Shown: one piece after another, positions 53,659 to 62,066 of the stretch
Numbering within the stretch: position 1 is the stretch's first letter
Layout of the letters: every line of letters begins with the position of its first letter
Origin: Proteiniphilum acetatigenes DSM 18083
GTDB lineage: Bacteria > Bacteroidota > Bacteroidia > Bacteroidales > Dysgonomonadaceae
Length of the DNA: 64,000 nucleotides
Assembly: GCF_000380985.1 (NCBI RefSeq)
Contig: NZ_KB905701.1
Span: 62,001 to 126,000, forward strand
Direction of reading: 5' to 3'
The notes under the pieces: generated by a model
Database searches by the model: none
Told to the model about the DNA's origin: nothing
The model's input: only the letters and a program-made list of their open reading frames with translations
Program-made: the position numbers and the translations under genes

Positions 53659-55620
53659 TCAATCATTCATTGAAATAAGGAATTCTTCATTGCTTGAAGT
53701 ACGTCTCAGACGGGTCAGCAGGAATTCCATCGCTTCCACCGAGTTCATATCCGACAGGAAGTTGCGGAGAACCCACATACGGCTAAGTGTTTCCTGCGAC
53801 AGGAGCAGATCATCACGACGCGTACTCGAAGCAATGATATCCACAGAGGGGAATACCCGTTTGTTGGAAAGTTTGCGGTCGAGCTGCAACTCCATGTTAC
53901 CGGTACCTTTGAACTCTTCGAAGATCACGTCGTCCATCTTGGAGCCGGTTTCGGTAAGTGCTGTGGCGATAATGGTGAGCGAACCGCCGTGTTCGATATT
54001 ACGGGCGGCACCGAAGAAACGTTTTGGTTTATGCAATGCGTTGGCATCCACACCTCCTGAGAGTACTTTTCCCGAAGCAGGCTGTACGGTGTTGTAAGCA
54101 CGTGCCAGACGGGTAATAGAGTCGAGCAGTATCACTACATCGTGTCCGCATTCCACCAGGCGACGTGCTTTGTTCAACACGATCTCGGCGATCTTTACAT
54201 GACGGTCTGCCGGTTCATCGAAGGTAGAAGCGATCACTTCTGCATTTACGCTCCGTTCCATATCGGTCACCTCTTCAGGCCGTTCGTCGATCAGCAATAT
54301 GATCATATATACTTCCGGATGGTTGTCGGCAATAGCGTTGGCAATATCCTTCAAAAGCATTGTTTTTCCTGTCTTGGGTTGCGCTACGATCAGACCGCGC
54401 TGTCCTTTCCCGATAGGGGAGAACATATCAACCACACGACAGGAAAGATTATCGTTATGTCCTTTGGTCAGGTTGAACTTTTCGTTGGGGAAGAGCGGCT
54501 TCAGATGATCGAAAGGCACACGGTCGCGTACATCATCCGGATTGCGTCCGTTGATATTGTCCACCTTTACCAGCGGGAAGAATTTTTCTCCCTCTTTCGG
54601 AGGACGGATAGGACCCTCTACTACATCGCCTGTTTTCAGTCCAAAGAGACGGATCTGCGACTGAGATACATAAATATCGTCGGGTGACGACATATAGTTA
54701 TAGTCGGAAGAACGCAGGAAGCCATAACCGTCAGGCATAATCTCCAGTACGCCGGAAGCATTAAGTATCCCGTCGAAATCATAAGCGGGGTCTTTTTCTT
54801 TCGGTTGTGGGGTTTGTACCTGAGCCGGAGGTTGCGACTGACCCTGATGAGCCTGGGGCTGTTTGATCTGTTGTGCAGCCGGCTGTTTGGGTTGCAGAGG
54901 CGAAGGAGATATAAGATCCATCATAGATAGTTTGCCTCCGGAGATGGGAGGCTCTTTCACGGGCGTGTCCGTTTTTTCTTCGGGCGCCTCTTCAGCCACT
55001 ACCGGGGGTAAGGTGACGGGGGCAGGCGTACTCTTTTCCTCATTCCGGTGCTTGGAAGAACGGAAGACCAACTGGATGGGTTTTCCAGGCGCCTTTGGAG
55101 CTGTCGCTTCCTCAGGTTTTTTCTCTGGAGTGTCGGCTTTTGTTTCAGAAATCTCCACACTTTTTTCCGGAACTGTTTGGGTGATGGCCGGTTTTGCTTC
55201 AGGTTGAGCGCTTGGAACACTACTTTGTGCTACGGGAATTTTCTCTTCCGTAGTAACGGGATCCTTCCTCACTAATTTGGGCTTCTCTGCAGCCTGCACA
55301 GGCTGTGATTGACTTTGAGGCTTTGTCTTGTCTTCTATTTTTTTCTCAGCCTCCTTTTCTTTGGGTTCCTCTTTCCTGTTGACAGTTTTATTTCTCTGGT
55401 TATTTGTTTTATTGTCGGAACCCCTTCTCGCTGTGTGACCCTGTTGGTTTCCACCGTCTGCACTCAGTTTTTTTGTTTCGGCAATTGCCTGTTCATCAAG
55501 AATTTTATAAATGAGTTCTTCTTTCTTGTATGCATCGGGGCGTCTTATGCCCATCTCTTTGGCAAGAACCCGTAATTCTGTGGTGAGCTTTTCATTAAGC
55601 TCAATAATGTTATAAGCCAT
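53659..55620 (-). CDS. rho: Transcription termination factor Rho with long disordered insert
   Basis: The Rho hexameric helicase ends transcription at Rho-dependent sites. At 653 residues it is some 230 residues longer than E. coli Rho. Residues 1-50 are the Rho_N helical domain ([20 protein letters not shown]). Residues from about 55 to 285 are Lys/Glu/Pro/Gln-rich low complexity. The RNA-binding cold-shock domain ([20 protein letters not shown]) and the ATPase core with Walker [14 protein letters not shown] follow, and the C-terminus includes [20 protein letters not shown]. Insert-bearing Rho is typical of Bacteroidetes; in Bacteroides thetaiotaomicron the disordered region is reported to drive phase separation. 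Confidence 0.95.
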   Translation of the reverse strand: MAYNIIELNEKLTTELRVLAKEMGIRRPDAYKKEELIYKILDEQAIAETKKLSADGGNQQGHTARRGSDNKTNNQRNKTVNRKEEPKEKEAEKKIEDKTKPQSQSQPVQAAEKPKLVRKDPVTTEEKIPVAQSSVPSAQPEAKPAITQTVPEKSVEISETKADTPEKKPEEATAPKAPGKPIQLVFRSSKHRNEEKSTPAPVTLPPVVAEEAPEEKTDTPVKEPPISGGKLSMMDLISPSPLQPKQPAAQQIKQPQAHQGQSQPPAQVQTPQPKEKDPAYDFDGILNASGVLEIMPDGYGFLRSSDYNYMSSPDDIYVSQSQIRLFGLKTGDVVEGPIRPPKEGEKFFPLVKVDNINGRNPDDVRDRVPFDHLKPLFPNEKFNLTKGHNDNLSCRVVDMFSPIGKGQRGLIVAQPKTGKTMLLKDIANAIADNHPEVYMIILLIDERPEEVTDMERSVNAEVIASTFDEPADRHVKIAEIVLNKARRLVECGHDVVILLDSITRLARAYNTVQPASGKVLSGGVDANALHKPKRFFGAARNIEHGGSLTIIATALTETGSKMDDVIFEEFKGTGNMELQLDRKLSNKRVFPSVDIIASSTRRDDLLLSQETLSRMWVLRNFLSDMNSVEAMEFLLTRLRRTSSNEEFLISMND

Positions 55621-56015
55621 GTAGGTGTATGAAATTCGTTATGGTTTTTGAATAAATATTGTTGTTGATAATATATGCTGTTGCGAGTGCTTTTTCCACT
55701 AAGTGAGGGCGGAGCAAATTTATTTGCTTTGCCGAACGCTGAAATAGTCGAAAGCATTTGAAATAGTGCAATAAAAATTGAAAATAACTAAGTTTACTTG
55801 ACTATGTCGAGCACAGAAAAAGTCTAATAAGAAAAAGTCTAATGTTATTGAACAGTAGTTATGAGTAAAATTACTGTTATAAGATTCGAGGACAAAGATA
55901 GTCTTTTTTTTGAAAACCGTAAATTAAGTTCGCAGTTTTTTTAGATTCAGATAAAATAAACCCGAAAAAAGGGAATTAAACCGCTTTTTTCAGGTTTTTG
56001 CTTGCTATATTCCTG
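55621..56015. other. Intergenic region upstream of rho with repeat-family copies
   Basis: About 395 bp without a supported gene. 55700-55743 is a member of the dispersed hairpin repeat family (core CAAATTTATTTG at 55715-55726). A second, weaker unit lies at 55786-55808. Just beyond are two copies of AGAAAAAGTCTAATA (55815-55844). Confidence 0.6.
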
Positions 56016-57065
56016 TTAAAGATTATCCATATTCAATTTGTTGGAGTTTCTGTTTCTCCTTTCAATTTCATTTTTGTAGAGCAGTGATCTTCTTCTCTCC
56101 AGAGAGTTGGGTGCTGTGGATTCAATGAACAGGTTATTTGAGAGTGTAGCCCATTCCAGTGCCCGGCCCATATCGTCCATCATTTCGTAGGCCAGTGCTA
56201 TGTTGCTGGCTGCTTTAGCCTTGTCGGTTTTTTTAGAACTGTTGTTGTAAAACGCTTCCCATTTCTCAATAGCATTACTCCATTGCGATCCTTTGGCATA
56301 GGCTTCCCCTTCCCGCATCAGTGAGTTGGGTAACGTATAATACCATCGATCCTGCATCTCCCAATGCGGAGCAAATACATAGGTCATCTTTTCCGCAGCA
56401 TTCACTGCCAATATTTTTATCGCCTCTTTACGGGAGGGGAGCATAATATCGGCATACGCTCTTCCGTCCTGGATATCAAACCCTTCCCAACGGATACTGT
56501 CGGTGTATTGTACGGCGGGTATTTTTCCCTCCATAGTAGGCATATATACGCGGAGGACAGAATGTATTTTTCCTGTCATGTCCGTATACGTATATCCCTG
56601 TTGTCTGAAATGGTCTCTCTTTTTAGTCTCAACGATCAGCTTGTCGAGAGAGATAATTGCATCCGCACCTGTTTCCCTCCTGATCCTGTGCATCGTTTCG
56701 GGATCTACGGGCTTCTCCCGGAAGAAATCATTGTCGTTCCTTAACGGTTCATTGTAATACATCACCCGTTGAAAATAATCCTCCTCATCCAGAAATTGTG
56801 CCAGTGCTTCAGTATAAAAGACAGCGACACTGTCGGATGAAACTTTAGTCCTTTCCGCTTGCGTATGTCCTATCGGAATGCTGTCATGTCCTACTTCATC
56901 GGGTTGTTGTACCACATTATTGACAATCGCTATTGAAAGTACATTTGAAGGAAGATTGACCTGTGCCGGTTCACGCGTTTCCACTGTCAGGTATTTAATT
57001 CCTGCACAACTGCTCATTAACAGAGCCAGGAGAAAAATTATCAGAGAGGATGTTGTTTTTTGCAT
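56016..57065 (-). CDS. DUF6340-family lipoprotein with TPR-like C-terminus
   Basis: A lipoprotein of about 349 residues: MQKTTSSLIIFLLALLMSSC, with an Ala-Gly start to the mature protein. The N-terminal EPAQVNLPSNVLSIAIVNNV and the central ETGADAIISLDKLIVETKKR match DUF6340. The C-terminal 90 residues form TPR-like helices (WSNAIEKWEAFYNNSSKKTD, ASNIALAYEMMDDMGRALEW). The family is of unknown function. The frame is open to 57101, but a -7 box at 57083-57090 lies downstream of that codon, so the ATG at 57065 is the real start. Confidence 0.82.
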   Translation of the reverse strand: MQKTTSSLIIFLLALLMSSCAGIKYLTVETREPAQVNLPSNVLSIAIVNNVVQQPDEVGHDSIPIGHTQAERTKVSSDSVAVFYTEALAQFLDEEDYFQRVMYYNEPLRNDNDFFREKPVDPETMHRIRRETGADAIISLDKLIVETKKRDHFRQQGYTYTDMTGKIHSVLRVYMPTMEGKIPAVQYTDSIRWEGFDIQDGRAYADIMLPSRKEAIKILAVNAAEKMTYVFAPHWEMQDRWYYTLPNSLMREGEAYAKGSQWSNAIEKWEAFYNNSSKKTDKAKAASNIALAYEMMDDMGRALEWATLSNNLFIESTAPNSLERRRSLLYKNEIERRNRNSNKLNMDNL

Positions 57066-57082
57066 ACGATTAAAATTTACTG

Positions 57083-57090
57083 CAAAGTTA
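57083..57090 (-). promoter_or_regulatory. -7 box of the DUF6340 gene
   Basis: TAACTTTG on the minus strand, 18 bp upstream of the ATG at 57065, matches TAnnTTTG and decides the start codon choice. Confidence 0.6.
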
Positions 57091-57568
57091 TCATATTTCA
57101 TTCATATTTCCGGTAAAATAAATATTTTCGTTAAGCTAAATGAGTAAAGTCAGGTTTACTTGAACTATTCCGATAAGTGAGAGCAGAATGAATTTACTCG
57201 TTTTGCCGAACGCAGAATTGAAAATCGAGGAGCGAAGACGACTCAAAATATCTAATTTTAATGAATATTTTCTGTAGTAGCCTTTCTGATTATTGTTTAT
57301 CAGAAAGATTCCGGGTGACGTCATTCAGGTTTATCTGTTTTGTTAAATCATTTATAATAAGATTTGTACGATGTCGGAACTAAGTCCGTTGATTTATTGA
57401 AACACCGGTGAAAGTGAAGTACAGACCACTCTTATAAAGATAGCTTTCTGCCGGTTTGGTTTAATGGCTTATTTCATTTTTTAGAAAATTGATAATGAAG
57501 CAGCAGGCAAGGCAAATTTTGTGTATATTTAGAAAATATAGGATGCGCCTCGGAAAAGCTCAAACAAG
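57091..57568. other. Long intergenic region with repeat-family copies and a 9-bp hairpin
   Basis: No gene is supported in this stretch. 57131-57172 and 57174-57217 are two adjacent units of the dispersed hairpin repeat family. A perfect 9-bp inverted repeat CTTTCTGAT/ATCAGAAAG with an 8-nt loop lies at 57282-57307. A further repeat-family unit starts near 57541 and runs into the etf promoter. The part between 57310 and 57540 shows nothing recognisable. Confidence 0.55.
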
Positions 57569-57600
57569 TTTGGCTTATCTCTCGGCTTTCACTATATTTG
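57541..57600 (+). promoter_or_regulatory. etf operon promoter embedded in a repeat-family copy
   Basis: TTTG (57569-57572), a 20-bp spacer and TATATTTG (57593-57600) form a complete Bacteroidetes promoter 46 bp before etfB. The TTTG is the end of the palindromic repeat core CAAACAAGTTTG (57561-57572), so the dispersed repeat supplies the -33 element. Confidence 0.75.
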
Positions 57601-57646
57601 TAGCTTTTAAAATATTTAAAACATCTATAAGAGATAAGCTAATCTA

Positions 57647-58525
57647 ATGAGTATGACATTTAACATTATTGTGTTGGCTAAGCAGGTTCCCGATACACGG
57701 AATGTGGGGAAGGATGCGATGAAAGCCGACGGAACTGTAAACAGGGCGGCACTGCCCGCCATCTTTAATCCGGAGGATTTGAATGCGATGGAGCAGGCGT
57801 TGGGTATTAAGGACCGCTTTCCCGGTTCGAAGATCACGGTACTGACTATGGGGCCGGGACGTGCTGCAGAGATTTTACGTGAAGGATTATTCCGCGGAGC
57901 AGATGATGGAGTGTTGTTAACCGACAGGGCGTTTGCCGGCGCAGATACATTGGCTACCTCATACGCATTGTCGATGGCGATCCGTAAGCTCGGGAAGTTC
58001 GACATTATTGTATCAGGGCGTCAGGCTATTGACGGAGATACTGCACAGGTTGGGCCTCAGGTGGCTGAAAAGTTGGGAATTCCTCAAATCACCTATGCCG
58101 AGAATGTTGAAAAGATCGAAAACGGAACAATAACCATTAAGCGCCGTTTGGAAAACGGAGTGGAAGTAGTGGAATGTCCCCTTCCTGTAGTCGTTACGGT
58201 AAATGGTTCTGCCCGAGCATGCCGTCCCCGTAATGCGAAACTGTTGTTAAAGTATAAACATGCCAGGACCATAACTGAGCGTCAGGCTGAGAATATCGAC
58301 TACATAGATATCTATAGTAGCCGTCCCTATCTGAACCTAACCGAATGGAGCGTGGACGATGTGGAAGCTGACAAGGTGCAGTGCGGGCTCTCCGGTTCCC
58401 CTACTAAAGTGAAAAAGATAGAGAATGTGGTGTTTCAGGCCAAAGAGAGTCGGCATCTTACCGACGACGACGTCGATATTGAAGAGCTGATGAAAGAACT
58501 GATAGATAGTCACACGATTGGATAA
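57647..58525 (+). CDS. etfB: Electron transfer flavoprotein beta subunit
   Basis: A 292-residue EtfB that, with EtfA, carries electrons from acyl-CoA dehydrogenases. The start FNIIVLAKQVPDTRNVGKDA, NPEDLNAMEQALGIKDRFPG, the AMP-binding loop ADTLATSYALSMAIRK and the signature VSGRQAIDGDTAQVGPQVAE are canonical. It lies 17 bp upstream of etfA in the etfB-etfA-(insert)-acyl-CoA dehydrogenase unit. The ATG at 57653 is an alternative start. Confidence 0.95.
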   Translation: MSMTFNIIVLAKQVPDTRNVGKDAMKADGTVNRAALPAIFNPEDLNAMEQALGIKDRFPGSKITVLTMGPGRAAEILREGLFRGADDGVLLTDRAFAGADTLATSYALSMAIRKLGKFDIIVSGRQAIDGDTAQVGPQVAEKLGIPQITYAENVEKIENGTITIKRRLENGVEVVECPLPVVVTVNGSARACRPRNAKLLLKYKHARTITERQAENIDYIDIYSSRPYLNLTEWSVDDVEADKVQCGLSGSPTKVKKIENVVFQAKESRHLTDDDVDIEELMKELIDSHTIG

Positions 58526-58542
58526 CACAAGGAAGAAACAAA

Positions 58543-59568
58543 ATGAACAACTTATTTGTATATTTAGAGATCGAGGAGGGGATAGTGGCCGACGTGAGCC
58601 TGGAACTACTGACCAAAGGACGCTCGCTTGCCGGCCAGTTGGGTTGTAAACTCGAAGCTATTGCCGCCGGTGCCGTTGCCGACCTTGAAAAGATCGAAGG
58701 GCAGGTATTCCCATATGGCGTAGATGTGCTGTATCTTTTCAAAGATGATCGCCTGTCGCCATACACTACACTTCCGCATACTTCCATCCTGGCGGAACTT
58801 TTCAGAAAAGAGCAACCGCAGATATGCCTGATGGGGGCTACAATTATCGGTCGTGATCTGGGACCGCGTGTGTCATCTCTTCTGGGCAGTGGGCTTACGG
58901 CAGATTGTACCTCACTCGAAATAGGCGACCACGAGGATAGAAAAGCAGGTAAGACCTACAAAAATCTGCTCTACCAGATACGTCCCGCCTTTGGTGGTAA
59001 TATCGTGGCGTGGATCATCAATCCCGATTGCCGTCCGCAGATGGCTACTGTACGTGAAGGGGTGATGAAGAAAGAGATCTTCGATCCTTATTATAAAGGT
59101 GAAACTGTGGAGCACAATGTGGCTGACTACGTAAAAGAAGAAGATTTTGTGGTTACCATTATCGACCGCCATATTGAAAAGTCGAAAGTGAATATCAAGA
59201 ATTCACCTATTATCGTTTCCGGAGGATATGGTGTGGGATCGAAAGAGAACTTCCAGTTGCTCTATCAACTCGCCGACGTACTGGGAGCTGAAGTGGGCGC
59301 CTCTCGTGCGGCAGTCGATGCCGGTTTCGCGGAACATGAACGCCAGGTGGGACAAACAGGAGTTACCGTCCGTCCCAAGGTCTATATAGCCTGTGGTATA
59401 TCGGGGCAGATACAACACATCGCCGGTATGCAGGACAGTTCTATCATCATTTCTATTAACAACGATCCCAACGCACCTATCAACTCCATCGCCGATTATG
59501 TGATCACCGGTGAAATAGAGAGAGTGATTCCGAAGATGATTAAGTATTATAAGAAGAATTCGAAATGA
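58543..59568 (+). CDS. etfA: Electron transfer flavoprotein alpha subunit
   Basis: A 341-residue EtfA. The N-terminal domain includes FRKEQPQICLMGATIIGRDL and SSLLGSGLTADCTSLEIGD. The C-terminal FAD-binding domain has SGGYGVGSKENFQLLYQLAD, VGASRAAVDAGFAEHERQVG, IACGISGQIQHIAGMQDSSI and SINNDPNAPINSIADYVI, all typical. It forms the heterodimer with EtfB and probably serves the acyl-CoA dehydrogenase encoded downstream. Confidence 0.96.
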   Translation: MNNLFVYLEIEEGIVADVSLELLTKGRSLAGQLGCKLEAIAAGAVADLEKIEGQVFPYGVDVLYLFKDDRLSPYTTLPHTSILAELFRKEQPQICLMGATIIGRDLGPRVSSLLGSGLTADCTSLEIGDHEDRKAGKTYKNLLYQIRPAFGGNIVAWIINPDCRPQMATVREGVMKKEIFDPYYKGETVEHNVADYVKEEDFVVTIIDRHIEKSKVNIKNSPIIVSGGYGVGSKENFQLLYQLADVLGAEVGASRAAVDAGFAEHERQVGQTGVTVRPKVYIACGISGQIQHIAGMQDSSIIISINNDPNAPINSIADYVITGEIERVIPKMIKYYKKNSK

Positions 59569-59598
59569 TTTATAGAACTTAGAATCTGGAATTTGAGA

Positions 59599-59988
59599 AT
59601 GAAAAGTGCAGAGGTATTATCATTTCAATCGCTTATTGTTTGGCAGAAAGGTCATCAATTTGTTTTGGATATCTATCGAATAACAAGAAGATTTCCAAAA
59701 GATGAAAGATTTGGTATTGTCTCGCAAATGAGAAGAGCTGCGATCTCTATTACTGCAAATATTGCAGAAGGTTATCGTAAATTTGGAAAGAAAGATAAGC
59801 TAAGGTTCTTCAATATATCTCAAGGATCATTAGCAGAGATTTATAATTATCTTATTCTAGCTAAAGACTTACAATATATTTCGCAGAATGACTACGATTT
59901 ATTTCAAGTTCAATTGATTGAGTTGGATAAACTTTTAAGGGCTTATTGCGCCAAAATATCCAAGGATATTCAACCTTCTAATTTCTAA
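59599..59988 (+). CDS. Four-helix-bundle protein (S23/23S rRNA intervening-sequence type)
   Basis: About 129 residues, matching the four-helix-bundle family first seen in 23S rRNA intervening sequences: FQSLIVWQKGHQFVLDIYRI, FPKDERFGIVSQMRRAAISI, ANIAEGYRKFGKKDKLRFFN and GSLAEIYNYLILAKDL. The family forms pentameric bundles; its function is unknown. The gene is visibly more AT-rich than its neighbours. It interrupts the etfA-acyl-CoA dehydrogenase unit, and its last codons (PSNF, stop) are part of a TTCTAATTTC simple-repeat tract. Both ends are flanked by low-complexity sequence, which suggests insertion. Confidence 0.88.
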   Translation: MKSAEVLSFQSLIVWQKGHQFVLDIYRITRRFPKDERFGIVSQMRRAAISITANIAEGYRKFGKKDKLRFFNISQGSLAEIYNYLILAKDLQYISQNDYDLFQVQLIELDKLLRAYCAKISKDIQPSNF

Positions 59989-60014
59989 TTTCCCAGTTCC
60001 CAGTTCTAATTTCA
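59975..60014 (+). repeat. Low-complexity tract after the four-helix-bundle gene
   Basis: Tandem TTCTAATTTCTAATTTCC and CCCAGTTCCCAGTTC units overlap the stop codon of the four-helix-bundle gene and lead into the acyl-CoA dehydrogenase leader. Confidence 0.65.
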
Positions 60015-60052
60015 CAAAAAAACAAACAACTAACAACATACCTAAAAACGAA

Positions 60053-61771
60053 ATGGCAAACTTTTATACAGATACACTGCAATTCCGTCATTATCTTCAG
60101 CACCCGCTGATGAAACGTATTGTGGAATTGAAAGAGAGAAACTACGCAGACCGTGAGACATACGACTACGCTCCGATAGATTTTGAGGATGCAATGGACA
60201 GCTATGATAAAGTGCTGGAAGTGGTGGGAGAGATCTGCGGCGATATCATTGAACCGAATGCAGAAAAAGTAGATCATACCGGGCCGACGGTAAATGATGG
60301 ACGTGTTATCTATGCTGCACCCACCCAGGAAAATCTCGATGCACTCAACAAAGCGGAATTGATGGGTATGGGTCTTGCCCGTAAATATGGCGGACTCAAC
60401 TTTCCGATGGTGCCCTATATGATGAGCGCCGATATTGTCAGCCGTGCTGATGCCAGCTTTCAGAACATCTGGATGCTGCAGGATTGCGGTGAAACCATCT
60501 ACGAATTCGCCGATGAAAAGCAGAGAGAGAAATATTTGCCGCGCATTGTGAAGGGTGAGACTATGTCGATGGATCTTACTGAACCCGATGCCGGATCTGA
60601 CCTGCAGGCAGTCATGCTGAAAGCAACCTATAACGAGAAAGAGGATCAGTGGTATCTGAACGGTGTGAAACGTTTCATCACCAATGGCGATGCTGATATT
60701 CACCTAGTGCTGGCTCGTTCGGAAGAAGGTACCAAAGATGCCCGTGGCTTGTCAATGTTCGTTTACGACAAGAAAAATGGCGGTGTGGATGTGCGCCGTA
60801 TTGAAAACAAGATGGGGATCAAGGGAGCACCTACCTGCGAACTGGTATTCAAGAATGCAAAGGCAGAGCTGGTTGGATCACGCCGGATGGGACTGATCAA
60901 ATATGTGATGTCGCTGATGAACGGTGCTCGCCTGGGAATTATGGCCCAGTCGGTAGGTATTTCGGAAGCAGCTACCCGCGAAGCTTACAACTATGCTATT
61001 GAGCGTCGTCAGTTCGGTAAAGCCATTATCGAGTTCCCGCCGGTGTATGAAATGCTGGCCAATATGCGTGCCAAAACCGATGCGTCGCGTGCTTTGCTGT
61101 ATGAAACCTGCCGTTTTGTGGATATGTACAAAACGCTGGAAGATATCAGCCGTGAACGTAAACTGACTCCCGAAGAGCGGAACGAGATGAAGCATTTCTC
61201 CCGTCTGGCCGATGCTTTCACTCCGCTTGGAAAAGGAATGAGCAGCGAGTATGCTAATCAGAATGCTTATGATTCTATTCAGATCCACGGCGGTTCGGGA
61301 TATATGAAAGATTACAAATGTGAGCGTCTTTATCGCGATGCACGTATCACCAACATCTATGAAGGTACGACCCAGTTACAGGTGGTAGCTGCTATCCGCC
61401 ACGTCACAACCGGCACCTATCTGCAGCAGATCAAGGAATATGCCGCGATGCCGGTCGTGCCTGAATTGGAACCGTTGAAGCGTGTTCTGGCGGATATGGC
61501 GGAAATGTATGAGAAACTGATAGAAGTGGTTACTTCACCCAAAGATGAGGATTACCTCGATTTTCATGCCCGCAGGCTTGTGGAAAGTGCCGGACATATC
61601 ATCATGGGACACCTTCTCTTGCAGGATGCCAATAAAGATCAGGAACTTTTCCGTCGCAGTGCTGAAGTCTATATCCATTACGGTCGTATAGAAGTAGTGA
61701 AGAATTACAACTTCGTTACCAAGTCGCGTATTGACGATTTGGGTTATTACAAACCGGTCTTCAGCGAGTAG
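60053..61771 (+). CDS. Acyl-CoA dehydrogenase (long form, 572 residues)
   Basis: An FAD-dependent acyl-CoA dehydrogenase passing electrons to EtfAB. The FAD and substrate-binding segments MSMDLTEPDAGSDLQAVMLK and WYLNGVKRFITNGDADIHLV, RIENKMGIKGAPTCELVFKN, and ERRQFGKAIIEFPPVYEML are typical. YEGTTQLQVVAAIRHVTTG contains the Glu expected to act as the base. A C-terminal extension of about 120 residues makes it longer than the 380-residue short-chain enzymes, as in the Bacteroidales form next to etfBA. Substrate class (butyryl, branched-chain or aromatic) cannot be told from sequence alone. Confidence 0.94.
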   Translation: MANFYTDTLQFRHYLQHPLMKRIVELKERNYADRETYDYAPIDFEDAMDSYDKVLEVVGEICGDIIEPNAEKVDHTGPTVNDGRVIYAAPTQENLDALNKAELMGMGLARKYGGLNFPMVPYMMSADIVSRADASFQNIWMLQDCGETIYEFADEKQREKYLPRIVKGETMSMDLTEPDAGSDLQAVMLKATYNEKEDQWYLNGVKRFITNGDADIHLVLARSEEGTKDARGLSMFVYDKKNGGVDVRRIENKMGIKGAPTCELVFKNAKAELVGSRRMGLIKYVMSLMNGARLGIMAQSVGISEAATREAYNYAIERRQFGKAIIEFPPVYEMLANMRAKTDASRALLYETCRFVDMYKTLEDISRERKLTPEERNEMKHFSRLADAFTPLGKGMSSEYANQNAYDSIQIHGGSGYMKDYKCERLYRDARITNIYEGTTQLQVVAAIRHVTTGTYLQQIKEYAAMPVVPELEPLKRVLADMAEMYEKLIEVVTSPKDEDYLDFHARRLVESAGHIIMGHLLLQDANKDQELFRRSAEVYIHYGRIEVVKNYNFVTKSRIDDLGYYKPVFSE

Positions 61772-61799
61772 AGATTTGCTGTTTTCAGATATTTGAGAG

Positions 61800-61829
61800 G
61801 CGGAGGAATTAATTTTCTTCCGCTTTTTT
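61800..61829 (+). terminator. Terminator of the etf-acyl-CoA dehydrogenase operon
   Basis: A 9-bp stem GCGGAGGAA/TTCTTCCGC with one G-U pair and a 6-nt loop, followed by TTTTTT (61824-61829). It lies 28 bp after the stop codon. Confidence 0.92.
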
Positions 61830-62066
61830 AATTATAGGATTCGGTAAGTTTTTGCTTAATACTTTCATGATAAGTAATTAAACTATGTATTATTAATATT
61901 TTAGGGATAATCAAATAGTTATGAGTGATTCTTTGAAAAGTACATGACCGTTATATTAAATAAGTGTAATTGCAATGAATTAATTTAATTTTTATGCAAC
62001 ATTTTTGTTAAAATTTCATCTATATAAATAAAGGTGAAGATATTTAATAACCGAATAAAAAATCAT

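Noticed and set aside
61921-61947. An 8-codon ORF in the gap before the vWA gene
   Set aside because: Too short, without a promoter or structure that would support a leader peptide.
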